Of a DNA stretch of 64,000 nt, positions 23,267-32,630 are shown piece after piece. Under the pieces are notes generated by a model, which was given only the letters and a program-made list of their open reading frames with translations, was not told where the DNA came from and made no database searches. Position 1 is the stretch's first letter; the number at the start of each line of letters is the position of its first letter. The stretch comes from Martinezella tropici (GTDB lineage: Bacteria > Pseudomonadota > Alphaproteobacteria > Rhizobiales > Rhizobiaceae), in NCBI RefSeq assembly GCF_003287875.1, contig NZ_QMKK01000022.1:186001-250000 (forward strand), in the 5' to 3' direction. A program made the position numbers and the translations under genes.

Positions 23267-23793
23267 TGGCGACGGCCGAGGAAATCCAACGCCTGGGGCG
23301 CATCCGTCATGAGCTTGGTGCGATCGGTCCCGATCTGATCATTCAGGCCGATGGAAAGGATCTGCACCTTTGCTCCACCGACCCAATGGACGGCGGGATC
23401 GCGCCGATCGCCATCCTGCTACCTGGCATCGATATCAGCCTGCAAAACTTTCTGGTCCAGGCCGTCGCCCATCAGCGCTTCCTGCTCGCGCTGCTCGACC
23501 GCTGCGCCAGGGCGCGAAAAGAACTCGTAAATCAGTTGCAGCAAATAGAAGAAAGCCGCAAGCCGCCGAATTATGCCACCGAATGCGCGATCAAGTGCCA
23601 GAAAGACCAGGCGTTCCGCCGCTTCCTGATCGAATGCCACGACATGCCGGAGGCCGTCGATACCGAGCGCGTCAAAGTCAAGGTGCGCAAGATCCTCGCC
23701 ATCGAATCCATGACTGAACTAAACGACGATCCGGCCGCGGCAGCTCGTTGGAACAATCTCAAGAAAGATTTCTATCGCTGGAGACGCAGATGA
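23266..23793 (+). CDS. Hypothetical phage protein, 175 aa
   Basis: Mostly helical. An N-terminal segment (EEIQRLGRIRHELGAIGPDL) precedes a coiled helix (ARKELVNQLQQIEESRKPP), and two Cys (TECAIKCQKD) lie mid-protein. It ends with a very basic helix (NNLKKDFYRWRRR), suggesting nucleic-acid contact. No family recognised. Confidence 0.5.
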   Translation: MATAEEIQRLGRIRHELGAIGPDLIIQADGKDLHLCSTDPMDGGIAPIAILLPGIDISLQNFLVQAVAHQRFLLALLDRCARARKELVNQLQQIEESRKPPNYATECAIKCQKDQAFRRFLIECHDMPEAVDTERVKVKVRKILAIESMTELNDDPAAAARWNNLKKDFYRWRRR

Positions 23794-23823
23794 TCGACGA
23801 ACCCTTCGCACGCGAGGCTCAAC

Positions 23824-24006
23824 ATGGGACGTAGAGCGATTCCAGTCACGCAGGACGCAATTCAGCGAGCGATCAAGGCAGTCGTGAAGGCCGGCATCGA
23901 GGTGAAAACTATCAGGGTCGAGCCGAACGGTGCGGTCGTGATCAATGGCGACGCGAATGCGTTCTCGCAAAAAGAGCTTGACGAAAGCGCCGAAGGATAT
24001 CTCTGA
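23824..24006 (+). CDS. Small protein preceding the integrase, 60 aa
   Basis: A short alpha/beta protein (VTQDAIQRAIKAVVKAGIEV then KTIRVEPNGAVVINGD) of the kind found directly upstream of rhizobial prophage integrases. Its stop overlaps the integrase start by one base. An excisionase-like or integrase-partner role is suggested by position only. Confidence 0.6.
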   Translation: MGRRAIPVTQDAIQRAIKAVVKAGIEVKTIRVEPNGAVVINGDANAFSQKELDESAEGYL

Positions 24007-25094
24007 TGGCGGACATGCCCCGCAAACCATATCCTTATACCCTGAAGGAGATCGACCAGAACGGAAACGTTCGCTGGTATTTTCGCATCGGGAAAGGCAA
24101 GCGAACGCGATTGCCTGGGCAGTGGGGTTCTCCAGAATTCAACGCAGCCTATCGAAAATGCATGGGGCAAGCGGAAGCGACGCCTGCGCCGAGCCGGCAC
24201 ACGCTGCAATGGCTGTCAGACAAGTATCAGGACAGTGCGGCATTCAAAGGCCTCGCACCTTCAACACAAGCAGTCCGCCGTAACGTCTTGAAATCGATTT
24301 GCAAAACCGGTGGAAAGATGATCGCATCGCGTATCGGACGCAAAGAGATTGCTGCCGGCCGCGATCGTCGAGCAGACACGCCCTTCGCCGCGATAACCTA
24401 CATGAAAGTGATGGGCTATCTCTTTGAATGGGCTGTCGATGCCGGGTATCTCAAGGAAAATCCGGTGATTGGCGTCAAAAAGCCAAAGGTCGCCACGGAT
24501 GGTTTCAAGCCATGGGAACCTGACGACGTCGCTAAATTCTATGAGACGCATAAGGATGGAACGCAGGCGCGCCTCGCCATGGACCTCCTGTTGTTTACCG
24601 GCTTGCGGCGCTCGGATATCTTCAAGATCGGCCCCCAGCATGTGCGCGACGGAATCATCGAGTTTCGCGCCGCCAAGAACAGCGAGCCGCTATTCATCCC
24701 GATACATCCCGCTTTGCAAAAGATCCTCGATCAGGTGAAGACCAAACATTTGGCCTACCTGGTGACACCAGTTCATAAGCGACCTTTCAAGAGCGCGGCA
24801 TCTTTCGGCAATTGGTTTGGGGATGTTTGCCGGGATGCTCACGTGGACGGACGAGCGCACGGGCTACGCAAAGCGCTTGCTCAGATCATGGCAGAAAGCG
24901 GCAATAGCAATGCAGAGCTTAAGGCGCGCTTCGGCTGGAGAAGTGACGCAATGGCCAATCTTTATACGAAAAAAGCAGACAAGCGTCGCCTTGCGATTTC
25001 GGGCGCAGCGAAACTGAACGAGAACATCCTAACCCCTCATTCTCAATCCAATGAGGGGTTCGCGCAAAATAAAGATGCAAAATCAAATAGTTAA
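24006..25094 (+). CDS. Tyrosine-recombinase phage integrase
   Basis: 362 residues. An N-terminal arm-binding region (about 10-70), a core-binding SAM-like domain (about 60-150) and a catalytic domain. Catalytic residues seen: Arg in LLFTGLRRSDIFKI, the H-x-L-R box as HGLRKALAQIM, a Trp in the second His position (FGWRSDAMANLYT), and the nucleophile Tyr in LYT. It abuts tRNA-Arg(TCT) by eight bases, marking the right end of the prophage. The last 25 residues are an Asn/Ser-rich tail that contains a DNA hairpin. Confidence 0.92.
   Translation: MADMPRKPYPYTLKEIDQNGNVRWYFRIGKGKRTRLPGQWGSPEFNAAYRKCMGQAEATPAPSRHTLQWLSDKYQDSAAFKGLAPSTQAVRRNVLKSICKTGGKMIASRIGRKEIAAGRDRRADTPFAAITYMKVMGYLFEWAVDAGYLKENPVIGVKKPKVATDGFKPWEPDDVAKFYETHKDGTQARLAMDLLLFTGLRRSDIFKIGPQHVRDGIIEFRAAKNSEPLFIPIHPALQKILDQVKTKHLAYLVTPVHKRPFKSAASFGNWFGDVCRDAHVDGRAHGLRKALAQIMAESGNSNAELKARFGWRSDAMANLYTKKADKRRLAISGAAKLNENILTPHSQSNEGFAQNKDAKSNS
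25031..25060. repeat. 11-bp perfect inverted repeat in the integrase 3' end
   Basis: Arms AACCCCTCATT (25031-25041) and AATGAGGGGTT (25050-25060) enclose an 8-base loop. It is within the last codons of the integrase and about 45 bp from the tRNA attachment site. Without a T-tract it may be an arm-type integrase site, an attP structure or a transcript-end hairpin. Confidence 0.5.
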
Positions 25095-25102
25095 AAAGTA
25101 GA

Positions 25103-25179
25103 TGGCGACCCCTGCAGGATTCGAACCTGCGACCACATGCTTAGAAGGCAAGTGCTCTATCCAGCTGAGCTAAGGGGCC
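25103..25179 (-). tRNA. tRNA-Arg(TCT), prophage attachment site
   Basis: A 77-nt cloverleaf with encoded CCA: acceptor GGCCCCT/AGGGGTC, anticodon loop CTTCTAA (anticodon TCT), T arm GCAGG-TTCGAAT-CCTGC. Its 3' end faces the integrase, the usual arrangement for phage insertion into a tRNA 3' part that is restored by phage DNA. Confidence 0.95.
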
Positions 25180-25268
25180 GTAAGGCCTGGCCGCACCTTG
25201 TGCGGCGGGCAACACATGCCTGAAACCGCCGTCAAACTCAATGGTCGACGTTCAATAAGTGCTTGGCT

Positions 25269-25574
25269 TCAGTGAGTCCAGGGCTGGATACGATTGAAGC
25301 GGAAGTTGTCGGAATAGGACACGGTCTGCCGGATCGGATCCTTCGGCGGGATGACGCGGTAGTCGATGCCGTTACGCTTGGCGTAGTCTTCCGCCTGCTC
25401 CTGCGTCTCGAATGTCAGCCTGAGCTGCTGGCGCGTATCGCCCGATGACGTATAGCCCATGATCGGATCGATCTTTCGTGGAGTTTCCTGATCGAATTCC
25501 AGAACCCATAGATGAGTCTTGGCCTTGCCGGACTGCATGGCGGTCTTTGCGGGACGATAAATCTTGGCAGGCAT
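25269..25574 (-). CDS. ETC complex I subunit (NDUFS4-like)
   Basis: 101 residues of the NDUFS4/AQDQ family: AKIYRPAKTAMQSGKAKTHL, the motif PIMGYTSSGDT, an ETQEQAEDYAKRNG helix and the C-terminal RQTVSYSDNFRFNRIQPW. In alphaproteobacteria and mitochondria it is an accessory subunit of NADH:ubiquinone oxidoreductase, near the FMN site. It lies just outside the prophage, between tRNA-Arg and tRNA-Pro. Confidence 0.92.
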   Translation of the reverse strand: MPAKIYRPAKTAMQSGKAKTHLWVLEFDQETPRKIDPIMGYTSSGDTRQQLRLTFETQEQAEDYAKRNGIDYRVIPPKDPIRQTVSYSDNFRFNRIQPWTH

Positions 25575-25754
25575 TGCTGCAGCGCCTCCGAATCAAGCGG
25601 GAACGATCCGCTTACTTTGCTTCTCTTGCCTCGACGCGATCCTTTGCAGGCCGCGCGAACACGACTTTTGCTTAGCCGCGAATCCCTTTGTTTTCAAGCA
25701 AAAAGGCAGCCGCTACCAGGACGAATTCAACGACATCGATGGGGGGATTTTAAA

Positions 25755-25831
<77 letters not shown>

Positions 25832-25980
25832 AACCATCAGCACGATTTGCTCACAGGCAATCGCGATCTGATTTCTGTACCGCCGGATACCCGTTTGCGG
25901 AACGAGTGGGGAGATACACGGTTCACCTCTCCGCTGCAACAGGTAAAATCACGCTGGGCAGACTCTTCCCCGACGAAAAG

Positions 25981-26493
25981 CTACTTGCCGAGCTTTGCCG
26001 AGATCGTGGGGCTCGTCGCCTTGTCTCCGACGGCAAGGCCAAGCTTCCTGACGATCCCGCCATTCAGTTCGATCACATAGGCGACCGGTCCGCCGGGATT
26101 GATGATCGATTCGGAATAGGGCACGGCATTTTCCTGGATATGGGTAATGATGCCGCTCTGGTCCAGAAAGAGCATGTCGAGCGACAGCTCGGTGTTCTTC
26201 ATCCACATCATCACCGGCCGCACTGTGCCGAAATCAAACAGCATGCCATGGTCGGCCGGCATCTTGTCGCGATACATCAGACCATATTCAAGCTGTGCCG
26301 GCGTCAGCGCCAGCTCCACGGTGAATTTATGGGTTTGCCCCTTGGCCGATACGATCGTCAGCGGCTCCGAGTCGAAAGCCATCAGCTGCTGGCTTGCAGT
26401 TTGTGCCGCGAAGGACAACGGGCCTATGGCCACAACGAGAAAAAGCGCCAAGATGGCGCTTTTCAGAACTCCAAAAAACATATCTCTATTCAT
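25981..26493 (-). CDS. DUF192 family exported protein
   Basis: 170 residues from ATG 26493. An N-terminal signal helix (VLKSAILALFLVVAIGPLSF) precedes a single DUF192 domain with the family pattern: LTPAQLEYGLMYRDKMPADH, GMLFDFG, MWMKNTELSLDMLFLD and YVIELNGGI. Function unknown; probably periplasmic. It ends close to the cold-shock gene (one base between that stop and this start), so the two may be cotranscribed. Confidence 0.88.
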   Translation of the reverse strand: MNRDMFFGVLKSAILALFLVVAIGPLSFAAQTASQQLMAFDSEPLTIVSAKGQTHKFTVELALTPAQLEYGLMYRDKMPADHGMLFDFGTVRPVMMWMKNTELSLDMLFLDQSGIITHIQENAVPYSESIINPGGPVAYVIELNGGIVRKLGLAVGDKATSPTISAKLGK

Positions 26494-26494
26494 A

Positions 26495-27073
26495 TCAGTG
26501 CGGCCGCGTGACCGGGCTCGGCGCATCCGGATGGATTTCCGCCGCCATCAGACCCTTTTCACCCGGCCCGAAGCGAACAAGCACCACCTGCCCCGGCCGC
26601 AGCTCGGCCAGACCGAAGCGACGCAGCGTTTCCATGTGCACGAAAATATCCTCTGTGCCTTCGCCGCGCGTCAGGAAGCCGAAGCCCTTGGTGCGGTTGA
26701 ACCACTTGACCAGCGCGCGCTCCAGACCGCTTGTCGCCGTCACCTGCACATGCGTGCGCACGGGCGGCATCTGCGAGGGATGTACGGCGGTCGACTGATC
26801 CATGGAGAGGATCTTGAAGGCCTGATAGCCACGCTCCCGGCGCTGGATCAGCGCAACGATGCGGGTTCCTTCGAGAATCGTCTGATAACCGTCCCGGCGC
26901 AGACACGTGACATGCAGCAATACGTCCTGCATGCCATTGTCGGGCACGATGAAACCGAATCCCTTGGCGACATCGAACCACTTCACGACGCCTGAGATTT
27001 CGATGAGCTCGACGGTATCGCCCGACATCTCCTCGAAGTCGACAACTCCCTTCGATGAAATTCTGTCACCCAT
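26495..27073 (-). CDS. Double cold-shock-domain protein
   Basis: 192 residues from ATG 27073 with two CspA-type domains. Each has RNP1: [13 protein letters not shown] then DVLLHV (about 28-60), and [13 protein letters not shown] then DIFVHME (about 122-150). A linker of about 40 residues separates them. Such tandem proteins are typical of alphaproteobacteria and bind RNA or single-stranded DNA, melting structures at low temperature or in stationary phase. Confidence 0.92.
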   Translation of the reverse strand: MGDRISSKGVVDFEEMSGDTVELIEISGVVKWFDVAKGFGFIVPDNGMQDVLLHVTCLRRDGYQTILEGTRIVALIQRRERGYQAFKILSMDQSTAVHPSQMPPVRTHVQVTATSGLERALVKWFNRTKGFGFLTRGEGTEDIFVHMETLRRFGLAELRPGQVVLVRFGPGEKGLMAAEIHPDAPSPVTRPH

Positions 27074-27270
27074 CCTAGCCAGCCCTCGATTACGCGTCAC
27101 ACTGTTACGGTTAACTGATTCCCTGATATCAAGATTAACATCTTGGTAACGGAAAAGCGCAAGTCCTAGTTTTCGTTTATTCCCACCCTAAGATTATTGC
27201 TCCAAGACTTGCGCGAAGCTGGTGCCCCGGTCAAAGATCCGACCAGCTCGACATTAAGAGAGGAAATAGA

Positions 27271-27711
27271 ATGCGTTATCTCCATACGATGGTCCGCGTC
27301 ACCGATCTCGACGCTTCGTTGCATTTTTATAGCACCCTGTTCGGGCTTACCGAAACCCGCCGCTACGAAAACGAGAAAGGCCGCTATACGCTCGTTTTCC
27401 TTGCAGCCGACGAGGACGCCGAATCATCCCGCAGCAACGGCGCCCCCAGCCTGGAACTGACCTATAACTGGGACCCGGAAGAATATAGCGGAGGACGCAA
27501 TTTCGGCCACCTCGCCTATGAGGTCGACGATATCTATGCGACCTGCCAGAAGCTGATGGACAACGGCATCATCATCAATCGCCCGCCGCGCGACGGTCAC
27601 ATGGCCTTCGTACGTTCTCCAGACGGCATCTCCATCGAGATCCTGCAGAGAGGCGCCAACCTTCCGTCTGCCGAGCCCTGGGCCTCGATGCCCAATACCG
27701 GCTCCTGGTAG
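27271..27711 (+). CDS. gloA: Lactoylglutathione lyase (glyoxalase I)
   Basis: 146 residues of the GloA type: [50 protein letters not shown], and [14 protein letters not shown]. It isomerises the hemithioacetal of methylglyoxal and glutathione to S-lactoylglutathione. The conserved metal ligands (His5, Glu in LELTYN, His in GHLAYEV, Glu in IEILQ) are all present. Confidence 0.94.
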   Translation: MRYLHTMVRVTDLDASLHFYSTLFGLTETRRYENEKGRYTLVFLAADEDAESSRSNGAPSLELTYNWDPEEYSGGRNFGHLAYEVDDIYATCQKLMDNGIIINRPPRDGHMAFVRSPDGISIEILQRGANLPSAEPWASMPNTGSW

Positions 27712-27916
27712 GAGCCAAGCTTTCGCGAGGCTTACGGCACGCGCGGAGCCATCCGTTTCGCGCTTGCCGCCCATGCCCATCCTCCGGCATGCTTGGACGA
27801 CTCGAAGCATCATGCATCGGATATCGCACGGCCATCGTTCCCAGTCGGCGCATGCGATATCATCGTCCCCTCGCAGGAGGGCCGTTCCGATGCAAACCTT
27901 TTGCGGGGAACGTCCC

Positions 27917-28702
27917 ATGTGCGATCAACAGATTTTATACGGCGGGAAGAAGCTCGCAAGCACTATTGCCGTCATCGCTTCATTTGTGATGATCGCCGGC
28001 TGCGCGACCACGGCCAAGAAGCCGACGGAGACATCGGACGCAGCACCTGCCGCGCAGCCGACGGCAGCCGAACAGCTCGCGGCCGACATGAACAGCAGAG
28101 CCGACGCCAGCCGCAGCAAAGCCGATGGCACCTACCGGGATCCGCTGGTGCACAGCGTCAACGGCACGCGCCAGCAGATCGTCGCCCAGCAGAATCAGGC
28201 GCTCTACCCTGCCCCGACGGCAGCCCCCGCTGAAGGACAGACCGGCATTGCCGGCCTCGTCACGCAGCCGACTGGCGTCAATGCCAACAGAAGCAGCATC
28301 TTTTCAGCCCCACCGCCGATCGCCGTCAACCTGGACGGGACGCTGGCCAAGACCCAGCCTAACGGCGGCCAGGCCATCACGCCGATGATGCGCAGTGTCT
28401 ACAGCACGCCGCCGACAATGCAGACCATGGCACCGCAGGCGATGGATGCCGCAGGGAACGGCCGCACCTCGGCCGATATGCTGCCGCCACCCGTCATCCG
28501 CAATGCAACCTCGCCGGCTGCGGGTTCGCCGCAGCCGATTGCCCGGGTGACGGCGTCGGGAGCTGCGGCAACGCCGAACCCGAACGTCCACGAATTGAAC
28601 GGCAGACAGGCGGCCGCGCTGGCGCAGTTCATCGCATCGAAAAACCAGCCCCAGAACGGCAAGCTGCTGGTGCAACCGGTGCAGGGCGCGAGCGGCCAGT
28701 AA
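27917..28702 (+). CDS. Lipoprotein, Pro/Ala-rich
   Basis: 261 residues from ATG 27917 (GGGGAACG upstream). The lipoprotein signal (KLASTIAVIASFVMIAGC) has Cys at about residue 28. The mature protein is low-complexity, rich in Ala, Pro, Gln and Thr, probably an extended surface or periplasmic spacer. No domain recognised. Confidence 0.7.
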   Translation: MCDQQILYGGKKLASTIAVIASFVMIAGCATTAKKPTETSDAAPAAQPTAAEQLAADMNSRADASRSKADGTYRDPLVHSVNGTRQQIVAQQNQALYPAPTAAPAEGQTGIAGLVTQPTGVNANRSSIFSAPPPIAVNLDGTLAKTQPNGGQAITPMMRSVYSTPPTMQTMAPQAMDAAGNGRTSADMLPPPVIRNATSPAAGSPQPIARVTASGAAATPNPNVHELNGRQAAALAQFIASKNQPQNGKLLVQPVQGASGQ

Positions 28703-28825
28703 AGAGCCCGCGTTTCCAGGGAATCTCCGATACCGCCGGCAAGAGCCTGTTAAGTCTCACTTATTCATGGCCGGTGGCAGTTTCACCCATCTGTCATTTT
28801 TTCCACAAAAAAGCAAAATTGCCGC

Positions 28826-28854
28826 TTGCGGGAATGAAATCACCCCGCTATAAG
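28826..28854 (+). promoter_or_regulatory. Promoter of first tRNA-Glu
   Basis: TTGCGG at 28826-28831 and TATAAG at 28849-28854 with a 17-bp spacer. The same pair precedes the third tRNA-Glu copy. Confidence 0.75.
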
Positions 28855-28875
28855 CGCGCCACACAACAGCTGAAC

Positions 28876-28950
28876 GCGCCCTTCGTCTATCGGTTAGGAC
28901 GACAGATTTTCATTCTGTAAAGAGGGGTTCGACTCCCCTAGGGCGTGCCA
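28876..28950 (+). tRNA. tRNA-Glu(TTC), copy 1
   Basis: A 75-nt cloverleaf with CCA: acceptor GCGCCCT/AGGGCGT with a G:T pair at 1:72, anticodon loop TTTTCAT (anticodon TTC), T arm GGGG-TTCGACT-CCCC. Nearly identical to the two following copies. Confidence 0.95.
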
Positions 28951-28989
28951 CTGTTGTTTTCCCCCGTCATGAATTCATTGACCTACCGC

Positions 28990-29018
28990 TTGCGGACGCA
29001 ATGGGCTATTCTTATCTG
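28990..29018 (+). promoter_or_regulatory. Promoter of second tRNA-Glu
   Basis: TTGCGG (28990-28995), 17-bp spacer, TATCTG (29013-29018). Weaker -10 than in the other two copies. Confidence 0.6.
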
Positions 29019-29031
29019 GGCCATGCAGCAC

Positions 29032-29106
29032 GCGCCCTTCGTCTATCGGTTAGGACGACAGATTCTCATTCTGTAAAGAGGGGTTCGACTCCCCTAGGGC
29101 GTGCCA
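29032..29106 (+). tRNA. tRNA-Glu(CTC), copy 2
   Basis: Same 75-nt sequence as copy 1 except that the anticodon loop is TTCTCAT, giving CTC. A single T-to-C change at the wobble base separates it from the TTC copies on both sides. Confidence 0.95.
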
Positions 29107-29202
29107 ATCGCGTGGCTCGACGTTTTCCACAAGCACCTCGAAAATCTTCGCTTAGTCATCGATTTTTCTGGGGTTTTTCTGCGATTTTTCTCGTTTTTCC
29201 GC

Positions 29203-29231
29203 TTGCGGGAATGAAAGGTGCTGACTATAAG
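29203..29231 (+). promoter_or_regulatory. Promoter of third tRNA-Glu
   Basis: TTGCGG (29203-29208), 17-bp spacer, TATAAG (29226-29231), a copy of the first promoter and its flanks. Confidence 0.75.
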
Positions 29232-29244
29232 GGCGCCACAGCAC

Positions 29245-29319
29245 GCGCCCTTCGTCTATCGGTTAGGACGACAGATTTTCATTCTGTAAAGAGGGGTTCG
29301 ACTCCCCTAGGGCGTGCCA
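29245..29319 (+). tRNA. tRNA-Glu(TTC), copy 3
   Basis: Identical in the readable cloverleaf to copy 1, anticodon TTC, CCA encoded. The spacing and promoters show duplication of a promoter-tRNA unit. Confidence 0.95.
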
Positions 29320-29393
29320 CTGTTTTTCCCCTTAAATTGATGTTTTTACTTGCTAAACGCTGCTATGCAGCCACGTATCCGGCGTGATCTGCG

Positions 29394-31199
29394 TTACGGA
29401 GCTTTCGCCGCGTCCGTAACGCGCAGCTGCACCCGGCGGCTGCCCTGCCAGTGATCGGCGCCGAGCGTGCCGGCGACGTGGATCTGCGCGCCGCGCGACG
29501 ACATCAGCAGATCGCCCAAAGGCGTCTCCGCCGCCCGGAAGGCGATGCCATCAACCCGACCGCCATCCTGCGCCTCCAGCGTGATCTTGATATGCGACTG
29601 GCCGACAAGGCGGGAATCGCGCAGCCTGTGGCTCGGTAGCGCGAAGACGGGCTGCGGATGGCCCGAACCATAGGGACCGGCGGCCTCCAGCCTGTCGATG
29701 AGCTCGACGGTTGCGCCGCTTGCGCCGAGCGCGCCGTCGATCTTCAGCGTTTCATTGGCAACCAGCCCAGCCACCTGCTTCTCCGCCTTCTCCGTGAAGA
29801 AGGCGCGCAGCTTTCCGAGATTGCTCCGCTCCACCGTCAGGCCGGCGGCCATGGCATGGCCGCCGCCCTTGACCAGCAACCCGGCATCGACGGCTGCACG
29901 CACCATGCGGCCCATGTCGAAGCCGTTGATGGAGCGGCCGGAGCCTGTACCCTTGCCCATCGGATCGAAGGCGATGGCGAAGGCCGGCCGGCGGAATTTG
30001 TCCTTGAGGCGCGATGCAATAAGGCCGACGATCCCCGGATGCCAGTTCTCGCGCGCCGTGACGATGACGGAGGCACCGTCGCCATTGCCGTACTCAGCCA
30101 GGGCCTCGGCCTCCGCCTCCTGCAGCATGGCGGCCTCCATGGCCTGCCGCTCGCGATTGAGCTCGTCCAGCTTCGCGGCGATCGTGTCGGCTTCGCCACC
30201 ATCGGCTAGCGTCAGCAGGCGTGCGCCAAGAGCTGCATCGCCGATGCGGCCGCCGGCATTGATGCGCGGACCGATCAGGAAACCGAAATGATAGGGCGTG
30301 ACGGGGCCATTGAGACCGGCCTTGCGAAAGAGCGCTGCAAGCCCGAGATTGCCCTGATGACGGGCGGCAATCAGGCCCTTGACGACATAGGCCCGATTGA
30401 GACCTTTCAGCGGCACGACATCGCAAACGGTCGCGAGCGCCACGATATCGAGCCAGGCAAGCAGGTCGATGGATCGCACGCGGGAATCGCCGGCCTCGCG
30501 CAGCAGCCGCAAGGCCGCGACCAGAACCATGAAGACGACGCCGGCGGCACAGAGATGCCCCTGCCCCGACAGATCATCCTCTCGGTTCGGATTGACCAGG
30601 GCGTGGCAAGGCGGCAGCTCGTGCGCCACCTGATGGTGATCGATGACGACGACATCGATACCGCGTGCCTTCGCCACCTCAAGCGATTCGAAGCTGGTCG
30701 AGCCGCAATCGACGGTCACGATCAATGTCGCGCCATTGTCGATGAGCTGGCCGATGGCGGTGGGATTGGGGCCGTAACCCTCGAAGATGCGATCGGGAAT
30801 GTAGATGCTGGCGAGAACGCCGAAATGTGTCAGGAAGCGATAGAGGAGCGCCGAGGAGGCCGCACCGTCGACATCGTAGTCGCCGAAGATCGCGACCGTC
30901 TCGCCCTTCCTGATGGCGTGCAGGAGACGCTGTGCGGCCTTTTCGCAATCGGTCAGCAGATGCGGGTCCGGCATAAGGCCGCGGATGGTCGGGTCGAGAA
31001 AGGCCATGGCTTCGTCCTGGCCGACGCCACGCCCGGCAAGAACGCGGGCAATCAGCTCCGGCAAGCCGTGTGTCTGCGCGATGGCCAGCGCCCTGTTCTG
31101 GCCGGCCTGATCGAGCCTGGAAACCCAGCGATTGCCTGATACCGAGCGCTCGACACCCAGAAATGCCCGCTGAACTGGATCGACCGGTTGCTCCACCAT
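29394..31199 (-). CDS. recJ: Single-stranded-DNA-specific exonuclease RecJ
   Basis: 601 residues. DHH-phosphoesterase motifs: FGDYDVDGAASSALLYRF (about 99-116), VTVDCGS, VVIDHHQ (about 181-187), then the DHHA1/OB part with RINAGGRIGDAALGARLLT and GSGRSINGFDMG. RecJ degrades 5' ends of single strands in recombination, mismatch and base-excision repair. It ends opposite the tRNA-Glu cluster and lies downstream of hom on the same strand. Confidence 0.95.
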   Translation of the reverse strand: MVEQPVDPVQRAFLGVERSVSGNRWVSRLDQAGQNRALAIAQTHGLPELIARVLAGRGVGQDEAMAFLDPTIRGLMPDPHLLTDCEKAAQRLLHAIRKGETVAIFGDYDVDGAASSALLYRFLTHFGVLASIYIPDRIFEGYGPNPTAIGQLIDNGATLIVTVDCGSTSFESLEVAKARGIDVVVIDHHQVAHELPPCHALVNPNREDDLSGQGHLCAAGVVFMVLVAALRLLREAGDSRVRSIDLLAWLDIVALATVCDVVPLKGLNRAYVVKGLIAARHQGNLGLAALFRKAGLNGPVTPYHFGFLIGPRINAGGRIGDAALGARLLTLADGGEADTIAAKLDELNRERQAMEAAMLQEAEAEALAEYGNGDGASVIVTARENWHPGIVGLIASRLKDKFRRPAFAIAFDPMGKGTGSGRSINGFDMGRMVRAAVDAGLLVKGGGHAMAAGLTVERSNLGKLRAFFTEKAEKQVAGLVANETLKIDGALGASGATVELIDRLEAAGPYGSGHPQPVFALPSHRLRDSRLVGQSHIKITLEAQDGGRVDGIAFRAAETPLGDLLMSSRGAQIHVAGTLGADHWQGSRRVQLRVTDAAKAP

Positions 31200-31253
31200 C
31201 TCTCTCGGAATTTGAGAGCGGCGTCCCTTTGAGGCACGCCGCCGCTGCTCAGA

Positions 31254-32573
31254 TTATTCTTTCGGCCGCTCGATGCGGATGACCTGCGGCTCGCCGACGA
31301 GATAGCCCTCGTTCTTGATCGAGGCAACCGCCTTGCGCACGGAATCCTCCGTCGTCGCATGGGTGACGAGGATGATCGTCTGGTGATCGGACGGCGCCAG
31401 ATGCTGCGTCGAGCGCTGGACGATCGATTCCAGCGAAATATGGTTTTCCGCCATGCGGGTCGCCACACTTGCAAAAACGCCGGTGCGGTCGAGTACGGTG
31501 AGGCGAATGAAATAACCGCCCTCATGGCTCTGCATCTGCGCCTTACGGTAGGGCTCCAGCGCCTTGGCCGGATGACCGAGCACCGGCACGCGCTGCTCGC
31601 CCGGGCGGCTCTTGGCGATATCGGCGATATCGCCGAGGACGGACGAGGCCGTCGCATTGCCGCCGGCGCCGGGGCCGACCATCAGCAATTCGCCGAGAAT
31701 ATCGGATTCGATCGCGACGGCATTGGTGACGCCATCAACCTGGGCGATGACCGAATCGAGCGGCACCATGGTCGGATGCACGCGCTGCTCGATACCGCTC
31801 TCGGTGCGCTGGGCAACACCGAGCAGCTTGATGCGATAGCCAAGATCGGCGGCGGCGCGGATATCCTCGATGGAGACGTTGGTGATGCCTTCAAGATAGA
31901 TGTCGTCGGCCGCGATGCGATTGCCGAAGGCAAGCGTCGTCAGGATGGCGAGCTTGTGAGCCGTATCGTTGCCCTCGATATCGAAAGCCGGATCGGCTTC
32001 GGCATAGCCGAGACGCTGTGCTTCCTTCAGGCAATCGGCAAAGGACAGGCCCTCCTTCTCCATCCGGGTCAGGATGTAGTTGCAGGTGCCGTTCATGATG
32101 CCGTAGATGCGGGAAATCGTATTGCCGGTCAGCGATTCGCGCAGGGCCTTGATGACCGGAATGCCACCGGCAACGGCTGCTTCGAAATTCAGCAGCACAC
32201 CCTTTTCTTCAGCGATCTGCGCGAGCTCGACACCGTGATAGGCGAGCAGCGCCTTGTTGGCGGTTACGACATGCAGACCGCGGGCAAGAGCCGCACGCAC
32301 CGCCGCATTGGCAGCACCCTCGGAGCCGCCGATCAGCTCGACGAAGACGTCGATATCGGCCTTCTGCGCGAGATCGACAGGACCGCCGAACCATTCGATG
32401 CCTGCCAGATCGATGCCGCGATCCCGCATGCGATCGCGCGCCGTGACGGCGACGATCTTGACGGGACGACCGCAGGTAACGGCAAGCTCGTTAGCGCGGC
32501 TCTGGATGATGCGGACGAGCGAGGCACCAACCGTGCCCAAGCCCGCAATGCCGATTTTGAGGGCATCTGCCAT
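31254..32573 (-). CDS. hom: Homoserine dehydrogenase with ACT domain
   Basis: 439 residues. The NAD(P)-binding motif is GLGTVG (12-17), with the catalytic region around NGTCNYILTRM and EADPAFDIEGNDTAHKLAIL. A C-terminal ACT domain (about 350-430: RLTVLDRTGVFASVATRMAE) binds the feedback regulator, usually threonine. It reduces aspartate semialdehyde to homoserine for threonine and methionine. The preceding gene is an aminotransferase on the same strand, 57 bases upstream, so they may share a transcript. Confidence 0.96.
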   Translation of the reverse strand: MADALKIGIAGLGTVGASLVRIIQSRANELAVTCGRPVKIVAVTARDRMRDRGIDLAGIEWFGGPVDLAQKADIDVFVELIGGSEGAANAAVRAALARGLHVVTANKALLAYHGVELAQIAEEKGVLLNFEAAVAGGIPVIKALRESLTGNTISRIYGIMNGTCNYILTRMEKEGLSFADCLKEAQRLGYAEADPAFDIEGNDTAHKLAILTTLAFGNRIAADDIYLEGITNVSIEDIRAAADLGYRIKLLGVAQRTESGIEQRVHPTMVPLDSVIAQVDGVTNAVAIESDILGELLMVGPGAGGNATASSVLGDIADIAKSRPGEQRVPVLGHPAKALEPYRKAQMQSHEGGYFIRLTVLDRTGVFASVATRMAENHISLESIVQRSTQHLAPSDHQTIILVTHATTEDSVRKAVASIKNEGYLVGEPQVIRIERPKE

Positions 32574-32630
32574 GGAAAATTCCTGATCAGTATTGGGAAC
32601 GGCAGCCGCGGGAACGGCTGCTGCGCGATA

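Noticed and set aside
28876-29319. Three near-identical repeats as a possible CRISPR-like array
   Set aside because: Each repeat folds into a complete tRNA-Glu with its own promoter.
31213-31237. Hairpin between recJ and hom as a terminator
   Set aside because: 7-bp stem GCGGCGT/ACGCCGC lacks a T-tract on either strand.
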